Source: Pseudonocardia oroxyli
Lineage (GTDB): Bacteria > Actinomycetota > Actinomycetes > Mycobacteriales > Pseudonocardiaceae
NCBI RefSeq assembly: GCF_900102195.1
Contig: NZ_FNBE01000009.1
Span: forward strand, 186,001 to 250,000
Length of the DNA: 64,000 bases
Direction of reading: 5' to 3'
Under the pieces are notes generated by a model. It was given only the letters and a program-made list of their open reading frames with translations, made no database searches and was not told where the DNA came from. The position numbers were made by a program, and so were the translations under genes. The stretch's first letter is position 1; each line of letters opens with the position of its first letter. Positions 1 through 9,234 of this stretch are shown in pieces.

Positions 1-1
1 G

Positions 2-127
2 ATCGTGGCGCTCTACCCGGTCGTCGTGGTGCTGCTGGCCCGGGTGGTCCTGCGCGAACGCCTCACGCCCGCCCAGCTCACCGGCGTCGTGCTGGCGATC
101 GGGGCGAGCGTCGCGATGAGCGCCTGA
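2..127 (+). CDS. EamA/DMT-family transporter, C-terminal fragment (5' end outside window)
   Basis: An open frame enters at base 2 and ends at TGA 125-127, giving 41 residues. It holds one hydrophobic helix, a charged turn reading RVVLRERLTPAQLTGVVLAI, and a second helix ending GASVAMSA. The R-E-R-L-T-x-x-Q-x-x-G pattern between the last two helices is typical of EamA (DUF6) drug/metabolite transporters. Substrate and start cannot be judged. The gene converges on the mannosyltransferase gene, with a 40-nt palindrome between them. Confidence 0.7.
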   Translation: MVALYPVVVVLLARVVLRERLTPAQLTGVVLAIGASVAMSA

Positions 128-135
128 CGGCGCTC

Positions 136-175
136 GTGAGTGGTAAGTGGTGCTCTGGCACCAGTTACCACGCAC
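136..175. repeat. 40-nt intergenic palindrome, copy 1 (TAAGTGGTGC-type arms)
   Basis: Left arm GTGAGTGGTAAGTGGTGC, loop TCTG, right arm GCACCAGTTACCACGCAC; 16 of 18 positions pair. It lies between two convergent genes and could act as a bidirectional terminator hairpin, although no U-run follows. Related copies of the same length are at 13157, 29919, 40868 and 61704. Confidence 0.85.
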
Positions 176-191
176 GGGCGGCGGAGCCGCA

Positions 192-1784
192 TCACCTCCA
201 GCTCGGGAGCCAGAGCTCGGCCTGCCAGTGGGCCGGGGTGATCGGGAGCCCGACGAGGATGGGCCACAGCCAGGCGAAGTTGGCGACGACCGCCCCCACC
301 CACAGCCCGACGACGAGCAGGCCGGTCTGGCGTCGTTCGGGGCCCGCGCGCCGGGCCCGGCCGAGGACGTCCCCCATCGCGAGCATCGTGGCGAGCACGA
401 GGAACGGCGCCACCGGCGTCATGTAGAAGAAGTACATCTGGCGGTCGATGTTCACGAACCACGGCAGGAACCCGGCGCCGTAGCCGACGAGGACCGCGAC
501 GAACCGCCAGTCCAGCCGCGTGATCACCCGCCAGATCGCCCAGAGCAGCACCGGGATCGCGGGCCACCAGAGCGCCGGCGTGCCGACGAGCATGACCGCG
601 CTGGTGCAGGTGCCCGCCGCGTCCCCGGTGCAGGGGACGTCCGACTCGAAGAAGTACAGCATCGGCCGCAGGCCCATCGGCCACGTCCACGGCTTGGACT
701 CCCACGGGTGCGGATGCCCGACGGGGGTGTCGAGGCCCTCGTGGAAGGCCAGGACGTGGCCGGAGTAGTACCACAGCGACCGCAGCGCGTCCGGCACGAA
801 CGACCAGGGCCCGCCGGTGCCGACCTCCCGCCCGACGACGTGCCGGTCGATCCCGGTCTCGCTGCCGAACCACGCCCACCAACAGGACAGGTAGGTGACG
901 ACCGGCAGCAGTGCGAGCGCCCCGAGCGCGGGGACGAGGTCGCGGCGGATCGTGCCCGCCCACGGCCGCGGGACCCCCGCGGCCCGGCGTGCCGCGACGT
1001 CCCACAGCACGCTCAGCACCCCGAAGAAGACGATCCAGTAGGAGCCGGACCACTTCACCCCGCAGGCCAGCCCGAGCAGCACGCCCGTCGCGATCCGCCA
1101 CCAGCGCACGCCCAGGTGCGGACCGAAGGGCGAGTCCCCGACCCGGTCCACGAGGCGGCCGAGCCGGTCGCGGACGTCGTCCCGGTCGCGGACCAGGGTG
1201 CAGAAGGCGGCGAGGACGAAGAAGGCCTGGAAGATGTCCAGCATCCCGACGCGGGCCTGCACGTGGGACACGCCGTCGCAGATCAGGAGCACGCCCGCGA
1301 TCCCGCCGAGCAGCGTGGAGCGGGTCAGCCGCCGCCCGACCCGGACGATCATGAGGATCATCAGCGTGCCGCAGAGGGCCGCGGCGGCCCGCCAGCCCAC
1401 CGGGTCGTAGCCGAAGACCCACTCGCCGATCGCGATCAGCTGCTTGCCCAGCGGCGGGTGCGCGACGAGCTCGTACCCCGGGTTGTCCTCGACGCCGCCG
1501 TTGCGCAGCATCTGCCAGGCCTGCGGCACGTAGTGCTTCTCGTCGAAGACCGGGGTGCCGCCGTCCGTCGGGTAGCCCAGCCCCGCGAACCGCAGCACGC
1601 CGCCCAGCAGGGTCAACGCCACCGCGACGATCCAGCCGCGGGCCCGGTCGGTGGGCATCGGGGGGCCGAGGCGGACGGTCGGGTCCGGTTCCGGGGCCCG
1701 CAGCGGCGGGGGCGTGCCGACGACGGTGGCGCCGACGACCGCGCGCTCGTCCGGCTCCACGACCCGATCCCGGCGCGACTCCAT
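192..1784 (-). CDS. pmt: Dolichyl/polyprenyl-phosphate-mannose--protein mannosyltransferase
   Basis: A 530-residue membrane glycosyltransferase of family GT39 that moves mannose from polyprenyl-phosphate-mannose to Ser/Thr of proteins being exported by Sec. The N-terminal ~50 residues are cytoplasmic. A first membrane helix (WIVAVALTLLGGVLRFAGLG) is followed by an extracytoplasmic loop with the acidic catalytic motif FDEKHYVPQAW. Many further helices follow, with a PMT C-terminal four-helix region. Start: ATG at 1784; an upstream in-frame extension is less likely because it would run into rsmI. A TACGAT hexamer lies 8 bases before this ATG, fitting leaderless transcription. It is divergent from rsmI, the same pairing as Rv1002c/Rv1003. 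Confidence 0.93.
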   Translation of the reverse strand: MESRRDRVVEPDERAVVGATVVGTPPPLRAPEPDPTVRLGPPMPTDRARGWIVAVALTLLGGVLRFAGLGYPTDGGTPVFDEKHYVPQAWQMLRNGGVEDNPGYELVAHPPLGKQLIAIGEWVFGYDPVGWRAAAALCGTLMILMIVRVGRRLTRSTLLGGIAGVLLICDGVSHVQARVGMLDIFQAFFVLAAFCTLVRDRDDVRDRLGRLVDRVGDSPFGPHLGVRWWRIATGVLLGLACGVKWSGSYWIVFFGVLSVLWDVAARRAAGVPRPWAGTIRRDLVPALGALALLPVVTYLSCWWAWFGSETGIDRHVVGREVGTGGPWSFVPDALRSLWYYSGHVLAFHEGLDTPVGHPHPWESKPWTWPMGLRPMLYFFESDVPCTGDAAGTCTSAVMLVGTPALWWPAIPVLLWAIWRVITRLDWRFVAVLVGYGAGFLPWFVNIDRQMYFFYMTPVAPFLVLATMLAMGDVLGRARRAGPERRQTGLLVVGLWVGAVVANFAWLWPILVGLPITPAHWQAELWLPSWR

Positions 1785-1792
1785 CGGGAACC

Positions 1793-1802
1793 ATCGTAGG
1801 GT
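1793..1802. promoter_or_regulatory. Overlapping bidirectional -10 elements, pmt/rsmI
   Basis: The 25-base gap between two divergent start codons contains ATCGTAGGGT. On the plus strand TAGGGT (1797-1802) ends 7 bases before the rsmI ATG. On the minus strand TACGAT (1798-1793) ends 8 bases before the pmt ATG. The two hexamers share the central TA, so RNA polymerase could start in either direction, giving leaderless transcripts. No -35 element was assigned. Confidence 0.6.
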
Positions 1803-1809
1803 CGCAGCC

Positions 1810-2628
1810 ATGCTCGTTCTCGCCGCCACCCCGCTCGGGGACCCCCGGGACGCGTCGGTCCGGCTGCGGGAGGCGATCGAGACCGCGGACGTCATCGCCG
1901 CCGAGGACACCCGCCGGTTCCGGCACCTCGCCGCGGCGCTCGGGGTCGCACCCGCGGGGCGGGTGATCAGCCACTACGACGACAACGAGGCGGCCAGGCT
2001 GCCCCGCCTGCTCGACGACGTCCGGGAGGGGCGGACGGTGCTCGTCCTGTCCGACGCGGGGATGCCCGCCGTGTCGGACCCGGGGTACCGCCTGGTCGCG
2101 GCGGCCGCGGCCGAGGACCTGCCGATCACCTGCCTGCCCGGCCCGTCCGCGGTGACCACCGCCCTCGTGCTGTCCGGGCTGCCCAGCGACCGCTTCACCT
2201 TCGACGGCTTCGCCCCGCGCAAGGACGGCGACCGCAGGCGCTGGCTCGCCGAGCTGGCCCGGGAGCGGCGCACGACGGTGTTCTTCGAGTCCCCGCGCCG
2301 CCTCGGCGAGACCCTGGCGCTCGCCGCCGAGGTGCTGGGCGGCGAGCGTCGCGCCGCGGTGTGCCGCGAGCTGACCAAGACCTACGAGGAGATCCGCCGG
2401 GGGTCGTTGGCCGAGCTCGCGGACTGGGCGGCCGCGGAGGTCCGCGGCGAGATCACCGTCGTCCTGGCCGGGGCGAGCGCCGCGACCCCGACGATCGGGT
2501 CGCTGCTGCCCGCCGTGCAGGAGCGGGTGGCGGACGGCGAGCGTCTCAAGGACGCGGTCGCGGCTGTGGCCGCCGCCGCGGGGGTGTCGAAGCGGGACCT
2601 CTACAACGCCGCGGTGGAGAGCGCCTGA
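1810..2628 (+). CDS. rsmI: 16S rRNA (cytidine1402-2'-O)-methyltransferase
   Basis: A 272-residue SAM-dependent tetrapyrrole-methylase-fold enzyme that 2'-O-methylates C1402 in the ribosomal decoding centre. Family signatures are LVLAATPLGDPRDAS at the N-terminus, AAEDTRRFRHLAAALG, VLSDAGMPAVSDPGYRLV (SAM site), CLPGPSAVTTALVLSGLPSDRFTFDGF, and the late FFESPRRL and CRELTKTYEE motifs. ATG 1810 gives the canonical N-terminus; longer in-frame starts would overlap pmt. It converges on poxB, and both stop codons lie in one 15-base palindrome (2626-2640, arms TGACCGG/CCGGTCA). Confidence 0.95.
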   Translation: MLVLAATPLGDPRDASVRLREAIETADVIAAEDTRRFRHLAAALGVAPAGRVISHYDDNEAARLPRLLDDVREGRTVLVLSDAGMPAVSDPGYRLVAAAAAEDLPITCLPGPSAVTTALVLSGLPSDRFTFDGFAPRKDGDRRRWLAELARERRTTVFFESPRRLGETLALAAEVLGGERRAAVCRELTKTYEEIRRGSLAELADWAAAEVRGEITVVLAGASAATPTIGSLLPAVQERVADGERLKDAVAAVAAAAGVSKRDLYNAAVESA

Positions 2629-2637
2629 CCGGGCCGG

Positions 2638-4368
2638 TCAGGGCCGCGGGATGGACCGCAGGTTGGCGCGGGCGAGCTCGAGCATCCGGCCCACGCCGCC
2701 GTCGAGGACGGTCTTCGTGGCGGCCAGGGCGAACCCGCGGACCTGCGCGGCCGTGATGTGCGGCGGGATCGACAGGGCGCTGGGATCGGTGCGGACGTCG
2801 ACCAGCGCGGGGCCCGCGTGGTCCAGCGCCTGCCGCAGGGCCGCGCGCAGCGCGCTCGGGTCCTCCACCGCCACCGACTCGATGCCGCAGGCCCGCGCGA
2901 TCCCGGCGAGGTCCGCCACCCCGTGGTCGGTCTGGAAGGACGGGTAGCCCGCGACCATCATCTCCAACCGGATCATCCCGAGGCTGCCGTTGTTGAACGC
3001 GACCACGGTCAGCGGCAGGTCGTGCTCGTGGGCGGTCAGCAGCTCGCCGAGCAGCATCGTCAGCCCGCCGTCGCCCGACATCGACACGACCTGGCGCCCG
3101 GGCGCGGCGTAGGACGCCCCGATGGCGTGCGGCAGCGCGTTCGCCATGGTCCCGTGCCGGAACGAGCCCAGGATGCGGCGGCCGCCCGTGGGGGTGAGGT
3201 AGCGGGCGGCCCAGACGTTGCACATGCCGGTGTCGACGGTGACGATCGCGTCCTCGGCGAGCTCCTCGTCGAGCACCGACGCCACGTACTCGGGATGGAT
3301 CGGCCGGTGGTGCTCGACCCGGGAGGTGTAGGCCTCGACCACCTTCTCCAGTTTCCCGGCGTGCGCGCGCAGCATCCGGTCGAGGAAGGACCGGTCGGTC
3401 TTCTCGGCGATGAGCGGGAGCACCGCGCGCAGCGTCGCCCCGACGTCGCCGTGGATCCCGAGGTCCAGCGCCGTGCGCCTGCCCAGCCGCCGCGGGTCGC
3501 GGTCCACCTGCACGGTGTTGCGGCCGGGCAGGAACGCGTCGTAGGGGAAGTCCGTGCCCAGCAGGATCAGCAGGTCGGCCTCGTGCGTGGCCTCGTAGCA
3601 GGCGCCGTAGCCCAACAGCCCGCTCATCCCGACGTCGAACGGGTTGTCGTACTGGATCCACTCCTTGCCCGCCAGCGAGTGCCCGATCGGCGAGTGGATC
3701 TTCGCGGCGAGCTCGAGCACCTCGGCCCGGGCGTGCCGCACCCCGGCGCCGACGAAGAGGGTGACGCTGCGCGCCGCGTCGATCGCCGCCGCCAGCGCGG
3801 CGACCCGGTCCGGGGCGGGCGTCACGACGCCGTCCGGTTCGATGATCGCCCCGTGTCCGGTCGGGTTCGCCGCGGGCAGCGCCGTGACGTCCCCGGGCAG
3901 GACGAGCACGGACACCCCCTGCTCGGCGACGGCGGTCTGCATCGCGATGCGCTGCAGGCGCGGCAGCTGCTCGGGCCGCGACACCAGCTCGCACCAGGCC
4001 GAGCACTCCACGAAGAGCCGCTCGGGGTGCGTCTCCTGGAAGTAGCCGGTCCCGATCTGGGTCGACGGGATGTGCGAGGCGAGGGCGAGGACGGGCGCGC
4101 CGCTGCGGTGGGCGTCGTAGAGACCCTGGATCAGGTGGGTGTTGCCGGGTCCGCACGAGCCTGCGCAGACGGCGAGTCGGCCCGTCACCTGGGCCTCGGC
4201 GGCCGCGGCCAACGCGGCGGCCTCCTCGTTGTGGACGTGCACCCACTCGATGCGCCCCGAGCGGCGCAACGCGTCGACGAGGGGGTTCAGGCTGTCGCCC
4301 ACGAGGCCGTAGATCCGCTCGACACCGGCCTGCTCGAGGACTTCGACGATCTGCTCCGCGATGGTCAC
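2638..4368 (-). CDS. poxB: Thiamine-diphosphate-dependent pyruvate oxidase/dehydrogenase, PoxB-like
   Basis: A 576-residue TPP enzyme close to pyruvate:quinone oxidoreductase, which decarboxylates pyruvate to acetate and CO2 and passes electrons to quinone. N-terminal pyrimidine-binding domain: HNEEAAALAAAAEAQ holds the activating Glu. CAGSCGPGNTHLIQGLYDAH and GTGYFQETHPERLF are PoxB-specific and distinguish it from acetolactate synthase. Central FAD/Rossmann-type domain: GTDFPYDAFLPGRN. C-terminal TPP domain: GDGGLTM then NNGSLGMI. GTG start at 4368. It lies 21 bases downstream of the khtU-like gene on the same strand, so it may share the khtT promoter. Another flavin-dependent TPP enzyme is possible but less likely. 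Confidence 0.88.
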   Translation of the reverse strand: MTIAEQIVEVLEQAGVERIYGLVGDSLNPLVDALRRSGRIEWVHVHNEEAAALAAAAEAQVTGRLAVCAGSCGPGNTHLIQGLYDAHRSGAPVLALASHIPSTQIGTGYFQETHPERLFVECSAWCELVSRPEQLPRLQRIAMQTAVAEQGVSVLVLPGDVTALPAANPTGHGAIIEPDGVVTPAPDRVAALAAAIDAARSVTLFVGAGVRHARAEVLELAAKIHSPIGHSLAGKEWIQYDNPFDVGMSGLLGYGACYEATHEADLLILLGTDFPYDAFLPGRNTVQVDRDPRRLGRRTALDLGIHGDVGATLRAVLPLIAEKTDRSFLDRMLRAHAGKLEKVVEAYTSRVEHHRPIHPEYVASVLDEELAEDAIVTVDTGMCNVWAARYLTPTGGRRILGSFRHGTMANALPHAIGASYAAPGRQVVSMSGDGGLTMLLGELLTAHEHDLPLTVVAFNNGSLGMIRLEMMVAGYPSFQTDHGVADLAGIARACGIESVAVEDPSALRAALRQALDHAGPALVDVRTDPSALSIPPHITAAQVRGFALAATKTVLDGGVGRMLELARANLRSIPRP

Positions 4369-4389
4369 GGGATCATCCTGGCCGAGTGC

Positions 4390-5562
4390 CTACTGGTGTG
4401 CAGGCGTCCGTTGCAGGGCCCGGGCCACCGGCTCCACGAACTTCGCCGCGATGGGCCCGAGCACGGCCATGATCAGCACGTACGCGGTGGCGAGGGCGGC
4501 CAGCTCGTTCGGGACGGCGGCGTAGGACACGGCCAGGCCCGCGATCACGATCGAGAACTCGCCCCGGGCGATCAGCGCCGCGCCCGCCCGGGCCCGGCCG
4601 AGCTTGCCGATGCCCGCCCGGCGGGCCGCCCACCAGCCCGTCGCGATCTTGGTCAGCGACGTGCTCACCGCCAGCACGATCGCCCAGCCCAGCACCGGCG
4701 GGATGGCCCGGGGGTCGGTGTTGAGCCCGAACACCACGAAGAACACCGCCGCGAAGAGGTCCCGCAGGGGTTCCAGCAGGCGGGTGGCGTTGTGCGCGGT
4801 GGAGCCCGAGATCGCGATGCCGAGCAGGAACGCGCCGACTGCGGCGGACACCTGCAGCGCCGACGCCAGGCCCGCGACCAGCAGCGCTGCCCCCAGCACC
4901 TTGAGCAGGAAGACCTCGCGGTCCGGGCTGTCGACGACCATCGACACGTACCGACCCCACCGCAGCGCCACCACGAGCACGACGGCGATCACGGCGACCG
5001 AGATCGCCACGGCCTCCAGGCCGCCGAGCAGTGTCACGCCGACGAGTAGGGCCGTGAGGATCGGCAGGTACACGGCCATGACCAGGTCCTCGAACACGAG
5101 GATGGACAGGATCGTCGGCGTCTCGCGGTTGCCGAGCCTGCCCAGGTCCGACAGCACCTTCGCGACGATCCCGGACGAGCTGATGTAGGTGACGCCGCCC
5201 ATCACCATCGCCCCGACCGGGCCCCAGCCGAGGATCAGCGCGACCGCGATCCCGGGCGCGGCGTTCAGCACGATGTCCAGCACGCCGCCCATCCACGAGC
5301 GGCGCAGCCCGGTCATCAGCTCGGTCGCCGAGTACTCCAGACCCAGCAGCAACAGCAGCAGGACGACGCCGACCTCGCTGGCCAGCGACGTGAACTCGCC
5401 GATGTCGCCGAGCGGGATCAGCCCGCCGGTGCCGAAGCAGAGCCCGCCGATCAGGTAGAGCGGGATGGGCGAGAGTCCGATCCGCCCCGCGAGCCGCCCG
5501 AGCAGCCCGAGACCGAAGAACACGGCGCCGAGCTCGATCAGCTCGAGCGCGGTGTGGTCCAC
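4390..5562 (-). CDS. khtU: Cation:proton antiporter of the CPA2 family (KhtU-like)
   Basis: A 390-residue membrane antiporter with about 12 helices, probably exchanging K+ (or Na+) for H+. Visible features are the first helix LIELGAVFFGLGLLGRL, the conserved GLEYSATEL turn, the ISSSGIVAKVLSDLGRLGNRET crossing region and the ALIARGEFSIVIAGL motif near the C-terminus. No RCK/TrkA-N domain is attached. That role probably belongs to the small protein encoded just upstream, as in KhtTU. GTG start at 5562, two bases after the khtT stop; the ribosome probably reinitiates there. Confidence 0.88.
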   Translation of the reverse strand: MDHTALELIELGAVFFGLGLLGRLAGRIGLSPIPLYLIGGLCFGTGGLIPLGDIGEFTSLASEVGVVLLLLLLGLEYSATELMTGLRRSWMGGVLDIVLNAAPGIAVALILGWGPVGAMVMGGVTYISSSGIVAKVLSDLGRLGNRETPTILSILVFEDLVMAVYLPILTALLVGVTLLGGLEAVAISVAVIAVVLVVALRWGRYVSMVVDSPDREVFLLKVLGAALLVAGLASALQVSAAVGAFLLGIAISGSTAHNATRLLEPLRDLFAAVFFVVFGLNTDPRAIPPVLGWAIVLAVSTSLTKIATGWWAARRAGIGKLGRARAGAALIARGEFSIVIAGLAVSYAAVPNELAALATAYVLIMAVLGPIAAKFVEPVARALQRTPAHQ

Positions 5563-5564
5563 GG

Positions 5565-6047
5565 CTACCCGTTCGCGAGGATCTTGACGGCGTTGTCGAG
5601 CCCCTCGGACGTGCCGACGGTGACCAGCAGGTCCCCGGCGGTCAGGGTGAAGTCCGGCGTGGGGGAGGGGTGCGCCTGGCCCGCTCGCATCACCGCGACG
5701 ACCGACACCCCCGTCCGGGTGCGCAGGGCCGTGTCGCCGAGCGTCCGGCCGTCGAACGGGCTGTTCTCCCGCACCGGGATCTGTTTGGTGTGGATGCCCG
5801 GCAGGTCCTTGTGCTCCTCGTTGAGCTGCGCGACCAGCTGCGGTGCGCCGAGCAGGTTGGCCAGCGCGGCGGCCTCGTCCGCGGTCAGCGGCAGCTCGGC
5901 CAGGCAGGCGTCCGGGTCGTCGGACTTGGACAGGATGAGCTCGATCTGCCCGTCCCGGTGCGTCACGACACCGATCCGGCGACCGTTGCGCAGGGCGAAG
6001 TCCTTCCGGACCCCGATCCCCGGTAGCGGGGTGACCTCCACGTTCAC
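5565..6047 (-). CDS. khtT: Antiporter regulatory subunit with TrkA-C (RCK_C) domain, KhtT-like
   Basis: A small soluble protein (160 residues) that probably gates the antiporter encoded next to it. The N-terminal module contains [24 protein letters not shown]. The C-terminal part, roughly residues 75-160, is a TrkA-C domain ([20 protein letters not shown], then [17 protein letters not shown]). In Bacillus KhtT this domain binds c-di-AMP or senses pH; here the ligand is unknown. Start choice: GTG 6047 lies 7 bases after TACTGT and fits the leaderless pattern. GTG 6056 lies inside that hexamer and is unlikely. GTG 6041 has GGGAGG at good spacing and is a real alternative. Confidence 0.85.
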   Translation of the reverse strand: MNVEVTPLPGIGVRKDFALRNGRRIGVVTHRDGQIELILSKSDDPDACLAELPLTADEAAALANLLGAPQLVAQLNEEHKDLPGIHTKQIPVRENSPFDGRTLGDTALRTRTGVSVVAVMRAGQAHPSPTPDFTLTAGDLLVTVGTSEGLDNAVKILANG

Positions 6048-6054
6048 GCCTCCC

Positions 6055-6060
6055 ACAGTA
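6055..6060 (-). promoter_or_regulatory. -10 hexamer TACTGT of the khtT-khtU-poxB operon
   Basis: TACTGT on the minus strand is separated by 7 bases (GGGAGGC) from GTG 6047. This matches the TAnnnT-N6-8-start spacing seen repeatedly in the window. The divergent zwf gene begins at 6077, so only 29 bases separate the two starts. Confidence 0.5.
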
Positions 6061-6076
6061 CGGGTACGTGGGCGGT

Positions 6077-7435
6077 ATGACCGACCTCCCGCCCCAGGTG
6101 CTCGTGCTCTTCGGGGCCACCGGTGATCTCGCGAAGCGGAAGCTGTTCCCGGGCCTGTTCTGGCTGTGGCGCCACGACCTGCTGCCCGAGGTGCGGATCA
6201 TCGGGTCCGGTCGGCACGAGCCCGAGCAGGAGCTGCGCGACCTGGTGCGGCAGGACGCGGAGGGCTGGGACGAGTTCGCGGAGCGGATCTCCTTCGTCGC
6301 GTCGAGCGCGGACGACGGGGCGGACCTGGCGCGGGCGGTGTCCGCGGCGGAGCGGGAGCTCGGCGAGGACGCACGACGGCTGGTGTACCTGTCCGTGCCC
6401 CCGTCCGCCGCGATCGGGATGGTCCGGATGCTGGAGCGGGAGGGGCTGAACGAGCGGGCCCACCTGGTCCTGGAGAAGCCGTTCGGGACCGACCTGGCCT
6501 CGGCGAAGGAGCTCGACGAGGCCCTGCTGGACGTGTTCGCACCCGACCAGCTCTTCCGCATCGACCACTTCCTCGGCAAGGAGGCGGTGCAGAACATCCT
6601 GGTGCTGCGCTTCGCGAACGGGCTGTTCGAGCCGGTCTGGAACGCCGCGCACGTCGCCTACGTGCAGATCGACGTCCCGGAGGAGATCGGGATCGAGGGC
6701 CGGGCCGCCTTCATGGAGTCCACCGGGACCTTCCGCGACATGATCTCCACCCACCTGTTCCAGCTGCTCGGGTTCGTGGCGCTCGAACCGCCCACGGTCA
6801 TCGACGAGCGCGGCCTGCACGAGGAGAAGGCCAAGGTCTTCCGGGCGCTGCGCCCCCTGGACCCCGGGCGCGTGGTGTTCGGCCAGTACGAGGGCTACCG
6901 GGACGAGGAGGGGGTCGCGGACGACTCGGACGTCGAGACGTTCGTGGCCCTGGAGGCGCAGGTCGACAACTGGCGCTGGCAGGGGGTGCCCTTCTTCCTG
7001 CGCACGGGCAAGGCGCTGGCCCAGACCCGGCGGACGATCACGATCGGCTTCCGCGAGCCGCCGCTCGGGGTGTTCGGCAGGACCGCCGACGGCGAGCCCA
7101 ACGAGCTGGTCCTCGAGCTCACCGACGACGCCGAGATCTACGTCGACCTGCGCGCCAAGCGCCCCGGCCCCGAGCTGGAGATCGCGCACGCCCGCCTGAC
7201 CCTCGACTTCGACCGGGCCTTCCCGGACGCCGAGCCCGTCGAGGCCTACGAGCGCCTGCTGCTGGACGCGATCAAGGGCGACCACACGCTGTTCACCTCC
7301 ACCGAGGAGGTGGAGCGGCTCTGGGAGGTGTGCGAGCCGGTCCTCGCGTCGCCACCGCCCGTCCGGCCCTACCCGCAGGGCTCGTGGGGGCCCGCCGAGG
7401 ACCTCCCCGGTCCGCGCGGCTGGCGGCTGGGATGA
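6077..7435 (+). CDS. zwf: Glucose-6-phosphate 1-dehydrogenase
   Basis: A 452-residue enzyme catalysing the first oxidative pentose-phosphate step: glucose-6-phosphate + NADP+ to 6-phosphogluconolactone. The N-terminal Rossmann fingerprint is [18 protein letters not shown]. The substrate/active-site motif is [15 protein letters not shown], and the conserved [12 protein letters not shown] and [16 protein letters not shown] blocks follow. An in-frame GTG at 6068 would add only three residues; ATG 6077 is preferred. Its TGA overlaps the next ATG as ATGA, so translation of the GH15 gene is probably coupled. Confidence 0.95.
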   Translation: MTDLPPQVLVLFGATGDLAKRKLFPGLFWLWRHDLLPEVRIIGSGRHEPEQELRDLVRQDAEGWDEFAERISFVASSADDGADLARAVSAAERELGEDARRLVYLSVPPSAAIGMVRMLEREGLNERAHLVLEKPFGTDLASAKELDEALLDVFAPDQLFRIDHFLGKEAVQNILVLRFANGLFEPVWNAAHVAYVQIDVPEEIGIEGRAAFMESTGTFRDMISTHLFQLLGFVALEPPTVIDERGLHEEKAKVFRALRPLDPGRVVFGQYEGYRDEEGVADDSDVETFVALEAQVDNWRWQGVPFFLRTGKALAQTRRTITIGFREPPLGVFGRTADGEPNELVLELTDDAEIYVDLRAKRPGPELEIAHARLTLDFDRAFPDAEPVEAYERLLLDAIKGDHTLFTSTEEVERLWEVCEPVLASPPPVRPYPQGSWGPAEDLPGPRGWRLG

Positions 7436-9204
7436 CCCCACCGCCCCTGCGCATCGCCGAACACGGGATCATCGGCGACCTGCGCACGGCGGCCCTCGTG
7501 GGCACCGACGGCACCATCGACTGGTTCTGCGCGCCCCGCTTCGACTCGCCGTCGGTGTTCGGGTCGCTGCTCGGCGCGGACGCGGGCCACTGGACACTGG
7601 CCCCCACCTGCGAGGTCGCCTCCCGCCAGCAGTTCTACTTCCCCGACTCGAACGTCCTGATCACCCGGTTCCTCGCCGAGCACGGGATCGTCGAGGTCCA
7701 GGACCTGATGCCCGTGCTGCGCCCGCACGATCCCGACCACCGGCAGCGGATCGTGCGGCGGGTGCTGAACGTGCGTGGCAGCGTCGGGATGCGGGTGGAG
7801 GTGGCGCCGCGCCCCGACTACGGGCGCACCGTGCCCGAGGCGTGCGCGGCCGAGGGCGGCGTCCGGTTCGACGGAGTGGGTGCGCTCAGCTCCACCGTCG
7901 AGCTGACCTGCGAGCACGGCGTCGCCGCGGCGGACTTCACGGTGTCCGACGGCGAGTCGGTGGTCTTCGTGCTCGAACCGGGCGCGGACGCGCCGAGCAA
8001 AGACGACGGGCAGGAGCTCGTCGACGGCACCGTCGCGTTCTGGCGGGACTGGCTCGCCCACTCCACCTACACCGGGCGGTGGCGCGAGATGGTGCACCGC
8101 TCCGCGCTCACCCTGAAGCTGCTCACCCACGAACCGACGGGGGCGGTCGTGGCCGCCCCGACCACGTCGTTGCCCGAGCAGCTGGGCGGGGAACGCAACT
8201 GGGACTACCGCCACGTCTGGCTCCGGGACGCCGCCTTCTCCCTCTACGCCCTGCTGCGCCTGGGCTTCATGGACGAGGCGGGCGCGTTCATCCGCTGGCT
8301 GACCGACCGCTTCGAGGACCCGAAGGACGGCACCCGCGGCCCGCTGCGCGTCCTCTATTCGATCGACGGCGACTCCGACCTGGACGAGACCGAGCTCGAC
8401 CACCTCGACGGCTACGGCGGCTCGCGCCCGGTGCGCGCGGGCAACGGTGCGGCCGACCAGCTGCAGCTCGACGTCTACGGCGAGATCATCGACTCGATCT
8501 ACCTCTACGACAAGTACGGCAGCGGGATCTCCCACGAGGACTGGGCGAACCTGTGCGTGGTCGTCGACTGGCTCTCCGAGCACTGGGACCAGCCCGACGA
8601 GGGCGTCTGGGAGACCCGCGCCGGGCGCGCCGACCACGTCTACTCGCGGCTCATGTGCTGGGTCGCGATCGAACGCATGATCCGGATGGCGCGCCGCCGC
8701 GGGCTGCCCGGCGACATCGGGGCCTGGACGGCGACCCGGGACGCGATCTACCGGCAGATCATGGACCGCGGCTGGAACGGGAAGACCTTCGTGCAGCGGT
8801 ACGGGGCCGCCACCCTCGACGCGTCCGTCCTGCTCATGCCCATGGTCAAGTTCACGGCACCCACCGAGCCCCGGTTCCTCGCCACGCTCGCCGCGGTGGA
8901 GGAGAAGCTGGTGGTGGACACCCTGGTCTTCCGCTACGACGTCGAGGAGTCCCCCGACGGGCTCGACGGCTCCGAGGGCACCTTCTCCATCTGTTCGTTC
9001 TGGTACGTCGAGGCCCTGACCAGGGCCGGTCGTCTCGAGGACGCCCGGATCGCCCTGCAGAAGATGTTCACCTACGGCAACCACCTCGGGCTCTACGCCG
9101 AACAGATCGCCCTGACCGGCGACCACCGCGGCAACTTCCCGCAGGCCTTCACCCACCTGGCCCTCATCAGCAGCGCGATCAACCTGGACCGCGCGCTGGG
9201 CTGA
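7432..9204 (+). CDS. Glycoside hydrolase family 15 protein (trehalase/glucoamylase-like)
   Basis: 590 residues. The N-terminus ([26 protein letters not shown], then [13 protein letters not shown]) is the usual beta-sandwich lead-in of actinobacterial GH15 proteins. The C-terminal (alpha/alpha)6 barrel carries [16 protein letters not shown] and the late acidic motif [15 protein letters not shown]. Mycobacterial relatives of this architecture are trehalases; others are glucoamylases or glucodextranases, so the substrate stays open. There is no signal peptide, so it is probably cytoplasmic. The ATGA overlap with zwf links it to glucose-6-phosphate metabolism. Confidence 0.88.
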   Translation: MTPPPLRIAEHGIIGDLRTAALVGTDGTIDWFCAPRFDSPSVFGSLLGADAGHWTLAPTCEVASRQQFYFPDSNVLITRFLAEHGIVEVQDLMPVLRPHDPDHRQRIVRRVLNVRGSVGMRVEVAPRPDYGRTVPEACAAEGGVRFDGVGALSSTVELTCEHGVAAADFTVSDGESVVFVLEPGADAPSKDDGQELVDGTVAFWRDWLAHSTYTGRWREMVHRSALTLKLLTHEPTGAVVAAPTTSLPEQLGGERNWDYRHVWLRDAAFSLYALLRLGFMDEAGAFIRWLTDRFEDPKDGTRGPLRVLYSIDGDSDLDETELDHLDGYGGSRPVRAGNGAADQLQLDVYGEIIDSIYLYDKYGSGISHEDWANLCVVVDWLSEHWDQPDEGVWETRAGRADHVYSRLMCWVAIERMIRMARRRGLPGDIGAWTATRDAIYRQIMDRGWNGKTFVQRYGAATLDASVLLMPMVKFTAPTEPRFLATLAAVEEKLVVDTLVFRYDVEESPDGLDGSEGTFSICSFWYVEALTRAGRLEDARIALQKMFTYGNHLGLYAEQIALTGDHRGNFPQAFTHLALISSAINLDRALG

Positions 9205-9209
9205 CTACG

Positions 9210-9229
9210 GCAGTGTGGCTCCACAATGC
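9210..9229. repeat. Short palindrome, TGTGGCTCCACA family, copy 1
   Basis: GCAGTGTGG-CT-CCACAATGC: 9-base arms with one mismatch around CT. It lies in the 30-base gap between the convergent GH15 and TetR genes and probably forms a hairpin terminator in both directions. Related copies are at 10642, 21916-21980 and, degenerate, 48912. Confidence 0.75.
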
Positions 9230-9234
9230 GCGGG

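Noticed and set aside
13..1974. 653-codon open frame opposite/overlapping the mannosyltransferase and rsmI
   Set aside because: Pro/Arg/Gly-rich shadow translation typical of high-GC DNA; the pmt frame has family motifs and membrane helices. The same reasoning removes the other long antisense frames, such as 2758-5049, 36237-40907 and 45180-48746.
6048..6056. GTG 6056 as khtT start
   Set aside because: This GTG lies within the TACTGT hexamer; 6047 or 6041 fits promoter or ribosome-site spacing better.
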